Below are positions 35,501-46,880 of a DNA stretch of 64,000 bases, in pieces (position 1 is the stretch's first letter; each line of letters opens with the position of its first letter). Under the pieces are notes generated by a model. The model ran no database searches and was not told where the DNA came from. It saw only the letters and a program-made list of their open reading frames with translations. The position numbers and the translations under genes were made by a program. Location of the stretch: the NCBI GenBank assembly GCA_008330645.1, contig VLTN01000059.1, forward strand, positions 62,001 to 126,000, written 5' to 3'. Source of the DNA: Cafeteria roenbergensis. Lineage: Eukaryota > Sar > Bigyra > Bicosoecida > Cafeteriaceae.

Positions 35501-38500
35501 GGCGCAGCGTCCTCGCAAGGGCGCGCCGGAACTGCGCGAGAACGGGCGCTGAAAGGCCGGCGGTGCCGAACGTGGCGCCGACCTGCCGCTGCGCAGACAG
35601 CTCCTGCGCAAGCGTCTTGCCCGACACGAGCTCCGACTTGGTGAAGGGCGTGGCGCTCGAGCGGGGGGAGAGGGCGCTGCGCGCGATGCCCTCTCCGCCA
35701 GCAGAGTCCGCCTTCTCCAGGGCAGCGAGCGCGTCGGAGTGGCTCGGTGCGTGGGCGGCGGCTCCTCTGCCTTCCGTTTCGGGTAGGGCGCCGGTCGCGG
35801 CCTGCATGACCTTCATCGCAGCCGGGAGGACGTCCGAGGACGCCTTGGCGATGGTCACCGCAGCAGCGCTGGCCGGGGGCAGCAGGCCGTCGCCGTCGCC
35901 GAGGCGGAACAGCGCGCCGGGCTCGAGCACCACCGGGCGCCAGCATGGCGCCTGCATCGCCTTGTTGGGGTTCAGCTCCACCTGCAGCAGGCCGCCGACG
36001 TCGAACTGGGCGCTGACGCGGCGGGCCTCTTGCACCAGCCAGGCGGCGTCCACCTCGTTCGCCTCGTGGAGAGGGATGCGCACGGTGCCGATTCGCTCGT
36101 GGGGCGCGAAGGTGTTGTGGTCGTACATCTCGAGGAGCAGCTCGGGCGCCAGCGGCGAGGGCGGCAGCACGATGTTGAAGAGGAGCGTGGCGTTCAGGTG
36201 GGGGTGCACGGCGGTGACCGGCTGCCGGTCGAGGTCCTTGAGCATGCAGCGGGAGGCCTCACCGAGCCGGGCGCGGACGAAGCAGTCCGAGGTGCCGGAG
36301 CGGTCCAGGCCGGGCAGGTGGCGCCCCTGGTACACGTGCACCCGCACCTGGTACTGCGCCAGCTGGCCGAGGGCGCTCTCGATCTGGTGGGCCCAGTGCA
36401 GGTCCGACGGCACCACTGCGCGCCGGGAGGAGTGCGCCTCCCACTTGCTGCCGAGCTGGGCCGCGGCGTCGCGCGCCGCCCGCTTGCTCATCCGGGTCGT
36501 GCTGGTGTCCGACTCGCTGCCGGTGCCCGCCTGCTCCTGGATGCCTGTGGACGCCAGGACGCTGGGCCGCTCGACAACCACGCCAGCAGCCTCCTCCTCG
36601 CTGTCGTCCGCGCCGCTGCCAGCCTTGCCCTTGCGCACGGAGGCCCCCGAGGCGATGCTGCCCGCACTGGAGTAGCCGTCGTCCTCGTCGTCGCCTCCGC
36701 CTCTGCCGCCCATGTCGTCTCCGGAGGTGTCGTCCGAAGTGACCGTCACGACGGCGACGCGCTTCCCAGCGTAGACCCTGCCGATGCGTGAAACGGCTCT
36801 GCCCTGCGCCATGAGCTCTGCCGCGCGGAGGTCGGCCTGCCTCCTGTGCTCCGCGCGGGACTCGGCCACAACCTGCACCGGCGGCTTGCGGCCGAGGGAG
36901 CGCTGGGCGTGCGTCCACACGTCGTGAGGGATTGCCTGGCGGGCGCGCCCCAGCCCCAGCCACACGCAGACGGAGCCGCCGAAGCCCGACCAGCCGCCGC
37001 TCGCCGTGATCCGAGGACGGATGAGCGACGGGTCCGGCTTGAGGTGGAGCCACACGGGAGTGGAGCGCCACTGCTGCGCAATGAGCTGCGCGGCCGGAAT
37101 GCGCGCGTGGGCCACGGGCGGCCCACCGTCGAGCGAGACGCTCACCATCACGTCGGGCACTTGCGAGGGCTGGCGAGGCATGACGATGCCCGACTGCTCC
37201 ATCGACTGCGCCCAGTACACGCGACCGGCCTCGATGTCGGCGGGGGCGGTGGACAGCTGGAGCGCCCCCATGGACACGGACAGCACCGCCCGCTTGGCGC
37301 CTCGGTGGCCGATGTCGGAGCCCGAAATCGCGAGCGCCACGAGCACGTACCGGGTGAGGAGCTTCGTCTCCTTCTCCACGTTGTGCGGGCGCACGGACCG
37401 GTGCCACACGGCTGCGGTGGGGCGGCCGGCCTTGTTGGTGAGGCCGTCAGAGCGCAGGTACGACAGCAGGCCCGACGTGAGCGCTGCCCGCCGCAGGTTC
37501 AGGGTCGCGCCGCGCACGTCCATCCGCGCCAGCGACGTGGCGGCGGCCGCGAGGCTGAGCGAGGTCTTGCCCGCAATCTCGGCCGAGCGGAACAGGGCAG
37601 ACGCGCCCCCAGCGCCAGCTGCGGCCAAGGGCGACAGGCTGCCGTGCAGCTGCACGCCCGCGGCGGTGAGGAGGCTCGCGCCAATGGCTGCCGGGTTGCC
37701 GAGCCCGCTTGGCTTGGAAGGGGCAGTCCCGGCTCGAGGCGAGGGCACCATGGCCGTGGAAGTGGCAGCCTTGGCATCGATGTTCGCGGGGCCCCCTGCG
37801 TGCAAGGGAGGCTTGCCGTCCGCCGCAGCCGCGGCCGGCGCGGCCGAGGCGGCGACGGGGCCAGTGGGGGTCGGCGCCTCATCCTCGGCGCCGTCCGGCT
37901 GCTTGGACGCGCCAGATGCTGCAGCTGCCGAAGCCGCGGCGGCTTCCGAGGCCGCCGCCTTTCGTTCGATGTCGTCGGCGCGGGATCGGCGCTCCTCGAG
38001 CTCTGCCCGCCGCAGCTCTGCGCCGATGTCGCAGTCCGGGCCCTCGACCCGCACGCTGACGAGCAGCGCGCCACGGTAGGAGAGCGCGAGGCGCTGGTCA
38101 GCGTTCTGGGGCATGCGGCGCGGGTCGTCGCCCTCGCCCCCGATCTTGAAGCCGGCCACAGTGCCCGTGTTGGGCTGCGCGCCGTAGAGCGGCACCCACG
38201 CAGGTCCGAACCCGAGGCGCATCCGCTGGGCGCGAGGGCTCGACACGACCGTGGGCCTGGCGCCCGCCTGGCGGACGCTCTTGAGGAACTTGGCGCCGCC
38301 GCCCCCGCGGAAGAGCCGGGGCAGGTCGGGGAGCACGTCGGCCCAGCCCTTGACCTCGGCTTCCTCCTCCGCAGTGGCCACGATGGCGGCCTGCGCCTCG
38401 GCCGCCTTGCTCGGCGGCGGCTCCGGGTTCGCGGAGCGAATCGGCCGGGTTTTGGCTGCGAAGCGAACTCCGAAGCCGACGCGGCCGCGCGTCGCCGGCG

Positions 38501-41500
38501 TCTTGGGCGCGTCAGCCTTGCTCAGCAGCTGGGTGGCTGAGCTGTTCACGGCCGAAAGCGCGGCCGCAACGGTGCTTCGCTCGCGCGCCTGCTCCCGCTG
38601 CAAGGCCATGACGTCGTGCACGGCCATGTGGGAGTGGGCGATGGGCTCGTCGTTCTTGCTGTCCTCGTCGTACACGCCGATGCTGAGCCGCCCAAGCGTG
38701 CAGCCCGAGTCCGGGTCGACGTCTGTGCCCGACCACACCGCAGTCTTGACCGTGGGCGGCTTGACCTTTTTGCCCTTGGCGTCCTTTCCTGCGCCCGCCG
38801 CAGCGGAGGCCGGCGCGGTGGACAGACCTGGCTGCTGCGGGAGCTCTGCCTCCTCGGGCGGCGTGCTCATGTTCTTGAAGAGGACGCGCGCAGCCTGGGT
38901 GGCCGCGCTCATCCCGTCATTGGTCAGAAGCGAGCGCGAGTGCGCGAACGAGGGCAGCGGCGTCCAGAATGGGAGGCGCACCTGCATGTGCAGCTCGGCC
39001 CCGAGCAGGGTCTTGCCGGTCACCGTCTGCGTGGCGGATCGGAACTCTGCAGCCCCGAGCTTCACGCGCATCAGCAGGTCCGTCTTGGGGGCCAGTCCAA
39101 GGAAGCCGGAGTCCATGGCCGGGATGTCCACCACCTTGTGGAGCGTCACCACGCACCAGTGCAGCTTGGGCGCCACGCCGCGGGGCACGTGCACGGCAGC
39201 GAGGAGAACGGCGGCAAACTGCGCCTTGGAGACCGCAAGGTCGGTGGCCGCCGCAGGGGCCGCGCTGGCCGCCGCCCCGGTGCCGTCCGCGGCAGCCCTG
39301 AGAGGCCTGCGGGCGCGAGCCAGAGCGCCCGCGACTGGGTCCACTTCGTCGTTCTCAAACGCCTCGTCGCTGTCGGTCTCGCTCCCTGTCTCGTCCGTCG
39401 TCGTAGACGCGCTGCCAGCGTCGTAGTCGTCCTCCGAGTCGGAGCCGCTGTGGCCAAACTGCGGCGTGGAGTCGTCGGCCTTGCTTTCGGCTTCGGGCGC
39501 GGCCGTTTTCTTGCGGCCCAGCACGCCGCCGACAGCGCGGCCCGCCGACGTCACGGCGCCAGCAGCCCCTGCCACCGCGCCCGTGACCGCCCCAGTGGTC
39601 TTGTTCACCAGTCCCGCCGCGCCCTTGACGAGCTTGCCAGCCCCGAACCCGCGCATGAACCCTCGCTTCTTGGCTTTGGGCGCCTTGCCCCCCTTGCTTT
39701 CCTCGTCGGCCTCTTTGGACTCGGGCTGGGCGGAGGGGCCGCCTGCCGCAGCGGAGGCCGGGCCTGGCGTGGGCTCCGGGACGGACACTCCGCCGCCGGC
39801 CTTGCGGCCCGCCGCGAGCCCTTCGACCTCCCCGGGCCCGCCCGCCTCCACCGCGGGCGCCACTGACAGGACAGGGGCGAGCCTCCCCGTGCGCTTGTAC
39901 TCTCTCAGCTCGCGTGTGAGGGCCTCGCGGGTCGAGAGGCGGTGCACCTCGAGCCCCACCTGGTGCGCCTCAGACGCGTGCGATCCCGACGTCTGGCCGG
40001 CGGAGCGGCCGCGGAGCACTCGCGCCTGCGCGGCGAGGGAGAGCCAGCCGGCCACGGGGAGCGCGAGGTTCTCAAGCGCGTCGATGGCGGCGGCGGGGGT
40101 GAGGTCTGCCTCGTTGTGGGTGATGCTCTCCGCCACGAGGACGCGGGAGGCCTCCATCATCCACTCTGCTGGGCGGAAGGCTGCCCACATGGGGTGGCCG
40201 GCCCGGCCGCCGTTCTCGCGCAGGATGGTGGAGCGGGCAAGCAACCACGAGAGCGGGAGGGTGATGGAGCCCATGTGCAGGCCGGCCGCACCGGCCCGCG
40301 CAAACACGCGCTTGGCACGCCACGAGTCCAGCAGGCGGCGCACGCGGCGCGCGTTCGCCGACGGCTTGACGCGGCCCCGCGGGGTGCTCCCGCGGCGCTG
40401 CATCTGGCTCCATCGCGTGCGGCCGCCGGCTCCTGCAGCGCTGGCGGCCATGGCCCCGCCTGCCCCTGCCCCTGCCCCTGCCCCTGCCCCTGCCCCTGCC
40501 CCTGCCCCTGCCCCTGCCCCTGCCGCCTCGCCAGCGGCCCTCTCGTCGTCGCTGCTGTGAGGAACGCTGTCCTCGTCTGGGGGGGCCACGGGGAGGGCGA
40601 GGTCGTCAAGGTCGTGGTGCACGGCGTACGACTCGTCGAACACGTCGAGCTCGACAGTGGCGCGCGCCAGCTGCTCCTGGGAGAGGGGGGGCAGGGAGAA
40701 GGTGTGCGTCACGTCAAACTGCCAGCAGAGGGCTCGCGGGTCCGAGGCGGGGGGCGCGCCCGCGACGTCCACAAGCCAGCCAGCCTGGCGACGGGCCGCC
40801 TCGGCCAGCTCCTCTTGCTCCCGCTCGCTGCGGGCGCTGGGCTCCGCGCCATCGGCTGGCGGCGGGGCCTTGTCCTTCCCGATGCCCGAGGCGTGCTGGC
40901 GCGCCTTGTGCCACCGCGTGACGTGCCGGCGCACCTGCTTGGCCAGCAAGGGCAGTGGGATGAACTCCGGGGAAGCGCCGGGCCGAGCCAGGGCGATGGA
41001 CCCCGGGGACGAGAGGCGAATGAGCGGGTGGGCGTGCCGGTGGCCGTGCGAGTCAAGGCGGCCGATGGTGCGGCCCGCTCGCTGCATGGCGGCCAGGAGC
41101 TCGCGAACGCGGGCGCCGGGCACCACGTCCTGGAGCTTGAGCAGGCAGAGGTCGACCTCGATGGAGGCCGAGGCGCCCGAGGGCCTCGGGTCAGAGCCGG
41201 TGATCATGCGCAGGGCCGTCGGAAGCAGGGGCGATGCCGGCGGCATGCGGGTGGTGAGGCGACAGGCGCGCGTGTCGAACCGCGTCCAGGACCGCTCAAG
41301 GTTTGGAAGCGTCGACTCCTGCGTTGGGCGGCCGAGCTTGACCACGCGAAGCTGGCGCCGCTCCTCGGCCCAGGCCACTGCGTACGGCGGCAGGGCCACC
41401 ATGGACGCGGCTCCAGGCTTGAGCTTGGCAATTGCCATCTCGACGCTCGTCGCCGCTGCGGCCCCGCCTCCTGCCGCGCTCGCGTCGCCCGACCCTCCGG

Positions 41501-44500
41501 CAGCGCCCCCGCTAGCTGCAGCGCCAGCAGCGCCGCCTCCGCCGGCTGCAGCGCCGCCGCCGCCGGCCGCAGCGGCTGCTCCCGACGCAGACCCGCCGCT
41601 GCCGCCGCCTGCTGCAGCGCCAGCCCTGGCGTCTGCGCCGGCTGCAAACGCGTTTGCGACCGCCTGCTGCGACTGCTCCCACCCCGCCTCGTCAACGAAG
41701 TGGGGAAGAACGTCGCTCCCCGCGGAGTCGTACGACATCTCGCTGTCATCGCTCACAGCCTCATGCTCCCACTCCAGCCAGGCAAGGTCGTCCGGCCGGA
41801 TCAGCTCCCCCAGCGCGCCCGAGACGCGATTGGCAATGCCCCGGATGCGGCGGCGCCGTCGGCGCTCCTTGCGCGCGAAGAGGGCGTGCGCTTCCGCCAG
41901 CACTGAGTCGTTGAACGCGCGGCCGGCGTCCGTGATGTCCGTCGCGCCGCGAGAGTCCCCGCCCTGGTACCCGCTGTGCGACGAAGCGGAGTCGGGCGAC
42001 GGCACCCAGATGAGCACCCGCTGCTTGGCCGCAGAGAGGCAGTCCCGCAGGTCGCGCGCGTGCTCGTCCGTGACGCACCCCCGAAGGCGGCGCTGCCGGG
42101 CAGCGGCCGCGATGGCTGCGGCGTGGAGCTGCTCGTCGCGCTCCTTCCGAGTCATGAGACCACGGCGGGCAGGCACGCCGCTCACCGCGCTGGCCACGCT
42201 GCCGCGGCGGGAAGCAGCGGCCGAGTCGCCCCCCGCCACGCTCCCGCGCTCTGCGGCGCGCTCCTGCGTCGTCTCCACGAGGTCCGCGAGCACCGAGGCC
42301 GCGTCGTCATCGCCGGCCGCCGCTGCCGCCTCCAGCTCTGCCTCGCGGCGGCACTCCAGCGCCATGAGCGCCGAGCCGACCTCCACAACGGCCCCACCGC
42401 CGAGGACCGCGTCGAGCAGGTCGGCGAGCCGAGCGCTGCGCTCCTCCTCTGCCTTGGCCTCGGCCTCCTCCGGCGGCGGCGGGCTGGCGCGCGGGCCGTG
42501 GTGGTGCGCGTGGTGCGAGTGATGGCCGTGGGCACTGTCGGGCTTGGCAGGCGACGTGGCGCCCTGGCCCTTGCCGCCGTCCTTGCCGGCCTCCGTGCCG
42601 CCTGCTGCAGCCGCCGACGAGGCCGCCGCATCGCTCCCCGCGCCGGACGCAGCGGCCGCCCCTGCGGCCGCCCCTGCGGCTGCGGCTGCGGCTCCGGCAC
42701 TGCCTTCGCCAGCCGCGTCGGCCATCATGCGTGCCGCGGCCGCCTCCGCGTCGCGGATGCCCGCGAGCGCGGCCGCGAGTCCGGCGCGCGCCTCAGCCCT
42801 CTCGGCCTCCCACACTTTCCACGCCTCCGCCTGGGGCACAGCCAAGGAGAGGATGTCCGGGACGACGCTGCGCTTGACCAGGCCCACCGTGTACTCGTTA
42901 GCGTCGGAGTCGTCGGCTGCTCGCCGGGCGGCAGAGGCGGCGGCCACGTTGAAGCCCGCCTGCGCCTTGCGAATGGCCTCTGCCTGCGCGGCGCCCGCGC
43001 CGTAGCGCAGAGCGGACGTGAGCTCGTCGGACTTGAAGGTCAGCTCCTCCAGGCAGGCCTTGTTCGTCGTGGTCCACAGCAGCTGGAGCCGGACAGTGAC
43101 CGCGCCCGGGGGCGGCGCGATGCGAGAGGTCGGGTCGCGAACTGAGTAGCTGGGCAGGCTGCCGGGCGTGCCGCCCACTCCCCCTGCCTCCTCTTGCTCC
43201 TGGTCCATGGCCGCGCGCGCTCGGTCTGCGGGCGCGTCTGCGGCGCCCGGGCGCAGAAAGACGTCGAGCTCCAAGGCCTCGTTCGGCCGGATGGGCAGCT
43301 CCGACATCTCCACGGTGAGGCTGGCGTTGCAGCGCGGGCTGTTGCCCTTGACGGTGATGGTGAGCCGGTGGCCGACGAGGAAGCAGGCCGGGGCGAGCAT
43401 GCGGGAGAGGCCCCCAGAGCTCCGCAGGCGGCTTGCGACGGATGAGGCGCCCGGGGACAGGAGGCCGTTCATGGAGCCGTCCAGGGGAGACGCGGCGCCG
43501 TCCGGGGCCGCCGCCGCGGCCGAGGCCGAGGCACGCGGAGGGCGGCGCGTGACGGCTTGCCCGGCGGCACCGGCGGCGGCGGCCGCTGAGCCGCCGTCGG
43601 GCTGGTCGAAGAGGTGGTCAAGCTCCGCTGCGCTGGGCGCCAGCCTGGCCTTGCCCGTGAGCTCGGGGGGCGACCTGGCGGCCGGCGCAACGGCCGCCCC
43701 AACGGTGGCCTCCTTGCTCTCGCTCGCAGCGCCGCCGGCGCCCTGCCCCCGAGCAGCACCGCCGTCGCGGTCCTCCTCCTCGTCTTCCTCGTCCCCCTCC
43801 GCCACTGCCATCAGGGACTCGAGCGCGGGACGAGTCCCGGCTGCTGCCTCGCGGCCAGCCGAGTCTGTGGAGCTCTGCCGCGAGCCCCTCCCAGCCGGGG
43901 CCAGGTCCGCGGTTCGGCCAGCGCCGCGGCGGCCGATGCTTCGGCTGCTGCGCTCCTGCGCCTGGGCCCGGGCCCGGGCCATGCGCGACGCCATAGACGA
44001 CCCCGCGCCCGTTTGTGTCGCTGCTGACCGCAGCACGCAGAGCTCGCCCTGCGTGTCAGGCGGCGGCCGCAGCCGCAGCGCAAGCACGCGGGAGCCCGCC
44101 TCGCCGCCCTCGGTGTCCCACACCGCCCGCACGTCCTTCAGCAGGTCCCCGTGATCGGCGCTTGCCTTGGCGGCGATGGTCGTCCCGCTCGTGACGGTGC
44201 CTGTGCCCTCGGCATCGTCGACTCCCATCTTGCGTCCGACGAACATGCCGCCGAAGATGCCCGTCGCCACGCGCTGCCGCTTCTTGGCAATCTCCTCGGC
44301 GCTATCGCACGGGGCCCAGCCAGCTCTGGCGCAGGCAAGCATCTCGTTCTTGGGCGCGCTGACGGAGGCGGTGACGGTCACGTCGTGCCCGCTCTCCACG
44401 TTCATGTGGTGCAGGCCCTTGGCCTTTTTGATCACCACGAGCGTGCTCCCCGGAAGCGCCGGGTGGGGAAGCGAGGCCAGCCGCTCCCTCGCAAAGTCGG

Positions 44501-45517
44501 CCCCCTGGGCTGCACGCACAACGGCCTGGTGCGCAGTGCGCACCTGCGCTTCGCGGCTGTCGACTTCGCCGCCAGCGCCTGAGGCACCCCCCCGCCGATC
44601 CCTGGCGGCGGACCCGCTGCGGCGGTCGCCATCAGACCCGCTGGCTCGCTTGGACTTCACGGTGAGGGACCCGCGGTTCATGATGGCCGCCAGCGCGCTG
44701 CCCCAGCGCAGCATGTTCTCCTCCGTGTCGCAGCAGAACTTGAACTGCCGCTTTGACGTCTCCACCATGAACACGTACGGCGTCTTCAGGTCTGCCACGG
44801 CGCGCAGTGTGAAGGCCGTCCGGATCACGGCCGCGTTGGTCACATTTGCTGCGCGTCGAGGGCAAGAAGAGGGAGCGGCGGGCCACTCAGGCTCGTGAGC
44901 GGGGGCGCGGCGCACCGCAACCGGCTCGGCTCGCACATGGGCTCGAGTCGGCAGGACGCGCGGGGCAGTGCGACGTGCGCAAGTGGTGCCCGACGGGCTC
45001 CGGGATGGCGCCGCTGCAAATGCCGCGAAAAACCGACGAACAGCCAGCCCCCGGGCGAAGCCCCACGCGCCCCGCACCCAAGCACAGCGCCACGCAGACG
45101 TGGCAGGAAGCGCGCGTGCCGTGCTTCGTTGCGCCGCGTTGCCTCGCCCTCTGGGGCAGGCGAGGCCCACGGTCCGGGCTCACTGTAGCCGACTCGGAGC
45201 ACGGCGTCCTTGAGGTTGACTGCGCCGCGGATCTGCCCGGCCCTGGCGCCGGCCTCGTCATCGTAGTAGAAAATCAGCCGCCCGCCGTAGTACTCGGCCC
45301 ACCTGCGGCGCACGAGGCAGGGGGGCAGGGGGGGAGGGCGCCGCACAAGCGCGCTCGCTGCGGGAAGGGCCTGCCGCGCGAGGAGCAGGAAGCGGCCTGA
45401 CTGCACTGCAAGCGAGCGCACTGAGCTGGCTAGCAACGCGCGAACGCCAGACGCTCACACTCGGTTCCACCCGGTGTGCTGGAGGTTGAGCTTCTCCAGC
45501 CAGCCCGTCACAGACAT
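29544..45517 (-). CDS. Giant ferlin with N-terminal PH domain and C-terminal CAAX motif
   Basis: The exons are 45517-45459, 45302-45184 and 44848-29544, giving 5,160 residues against about 2,000 in animal ferlins. Ferlins are multi-C2 proteins of calcium-dependent membrane fusion. Residues 3-118 form a PH domain (MSVTGWLEKLNLQ, RLIFYYDDEAG, FKFCCDTEENMLRWGSAL). C2-like segments begin near 194, 1954, 2896 (VHVYQGRHLPGLDRSGTSDCF), 3371, 4232 and 4627. The last third is clearly ferlin: FIGGCIIDLEHRWL, GSLQMWCDML, MELRVTVWRVRGMD with FFVRGWL and FNWRMSFP, then GREEPNAEPYLKDP, which matches GRDEPNMNPKLDPP just before the ferlin membrane anchor. There is no transmembrane helix after it. The protein instead ends RRKRAGGHCCATM, a polybasic stretch, an extra Cys and a CAAX-type box. 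Ala/Gly/Ser-rich linkers separate the domains. It is divergent from the TmcB-family gene. Confidence 0.9.
40461..40524 (-). repeat. Hexanucleotide microsatellite, (TGCCCC)n on plus strand
   Basis: About 10.5 copies of a 6-bp unit inside the ferlin coding region. On the coding strand it gives a (Gly-Ala)n run. Copy-number changes would keep the frame. Confidence 0.9.
44849..45183 (-). other. Ferlin intron 2, 335 nt
   Basis: Donor GGCTACA|GTGAGC and acceptor CGCGCAG|CAAATG, phase 1. Splicing joins AVLRVGY to TNVTNAAVIRTAFTLRAV and restores a continuous PH domain. The main open frame runs on into this intron for about 107 codons, so a start placed there would be false. Confidence 0.88.
45303..45458 (-). 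other. Ferlin intron 1, 156 nt
   Basis: Donor CCGAGT|GTGAGC and acceptor CGCCGCAG|GTGG, phase 2, with a strong C/T tract before the acceptor. Splicing gives HTGWNRVWAEYYGGRLIFYY, the expected spacing of PH-domain strands 1 to 3. The three exons sum to an exact multiple of three (15,483 nt). Confidence 0.85.
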
Positions 45518-46880
45518 CGGGCCTGCACGGTCCTGGGTCCGGCGGCCCGAGCAGCGGGGTGCGCGGGTGCCCGCCCAGCTCGAACCAGCCGGCTCCCGGC
45601 CGGCAGATGGCCAGCGGTTTTTGCCTCGGCACTGGTGGCAGTGTTCCGGCGGCCCCAGCCACGAGACGCGAGCGCGCGCGGCGCCACCGCTCGAGTGCGA
45701 CCCCCCTGCAACGGGTACGGGGCCATGCTCGGGGTGCACGGCGGGGACGCAGGCCGCCCCCGTCGGCGGGGGCGGAAGAGCTCGCGCATTTGCAAGGGGC
45801 TTCGCGACAAGCGGCGCCTGTCCATCGTGCGGAACGAGGCGACGCCGGTTATGCCACAGGGAGTGGCGCCTGCCAGCGACTCCCCGGCATCGCCCATGCG
45901 GCCCACGTTCCGGGATCGCCGCTGGGCCGCTCGGCCCAGCTCTCTCGGCCGGGAACCGACGGCCCGACGCTGTCGCAAAACGGCGAGACGGATTCGTGTC
46001 GGGCCGGCCTGTGCCTGCAGCCGTTCGAGCGCCGCTCCTCAGCGCGCCCACAAGGCCGAGGCCGCCCAGGTTGGGCCGGTCGCGGTTCCGAGTCGCCACC
46101 AGCAGCGGCAGCCGCGACGACCGCCATGCCGGGCAGAGTCGCGGCAGGTGCCCAGCGCACACACTCCCGCAACCTCGCTTCCCCTGGCCGCGGCGATTGC
46201 GCTTGCGCCCAGCGAGCTCGCGCAAGCAGAGCGCAGCCCGGAGCACACAGCAATGCGCAGCGCTGTGCACTCGCCCGTGACGTCAGCGGCCAGGCATGGG
46301 CGAATGCGCCCCACGCGACGGGGCCGGAGTGAAGGCGGCAGTGCGGGCGGCCGCTCTGCCGGCCCCATCGAATGCCAATCAGCTCCAGCGCGTGCCGGCG
46401 ATTTGCGCTGACCGGCTGCCGAGTACGCCAGGCGAAGCGAGGAGCCACTCCGCGGCGGCTCGCCCGGCGCTCGCCTAGCCTGCCTGCGGACGGACCCGGG
46501 GGACTCGAGAGGCCTTGTGAGCCTGCGGGACAAGCGCGTGTCGCCAGACTCTCTCGCACCGCGAGGTTGGACCCAGTTTCCGCGCGCCCCCCCCCGCCCC
46601 CCCCCCTGGGGCCGAATCGAAGGTGCCGCCGTCCCCGGGAAGCGCCGGCGTCGGCCGAGTGCGCCAGCCGGGCTGCTCCTCGCGCACGGCGTCGCGGGGG
46701 GGGAGGGGGCGCGTCGCTTTCTGCCGGCCGAGCAGGGGGCGGCCCTCGAACCGTTCAGCTTGCCCGCGCAACTGGTCGCGACACCGCCGTCCTGTTGCGC
46801 CCCTTGACGCGCTCCCTCCTGCCTCCGCCGCAGCGCCGCCCCTCTGTTGCCCCGCCCTCCTCGCGCGCGGCTGAGCGGGC
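45518..46880. other. Divergent promoter region between ferlin and TmcB-family genes
   Basis: About 1.36 kb between two divergent start codons. It contains a C-rich run (46587-46606, nine C, a G, ten C) about 275 nt before the TmcB-family start. Long overlapping frames exist in most phases on both strands, but they are Arg/Ala/Pro-rich, mutually exclusive and without recognisable motifs. I see no gene, RNA or TATA-like element. Confidence 0.55.
46587..46606 (+). repeat. C-rich tract, possible i-motif/G-quadruplex on the other strand
   Basis: C9-G-C10 in the shared promoter region between the ferlin and TmcB-family genes. The complementary strand is G-rich. It may influence promoter structure; no function is shown. 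Confidence 0.6.

Noticed and set aside
44849-45170. Ferlin start placed at 45170 in the long frame
   Set aside because: This stretch is intron 2. Splicing from upstream exons completes a PH domain that would otherwise be cut in half.
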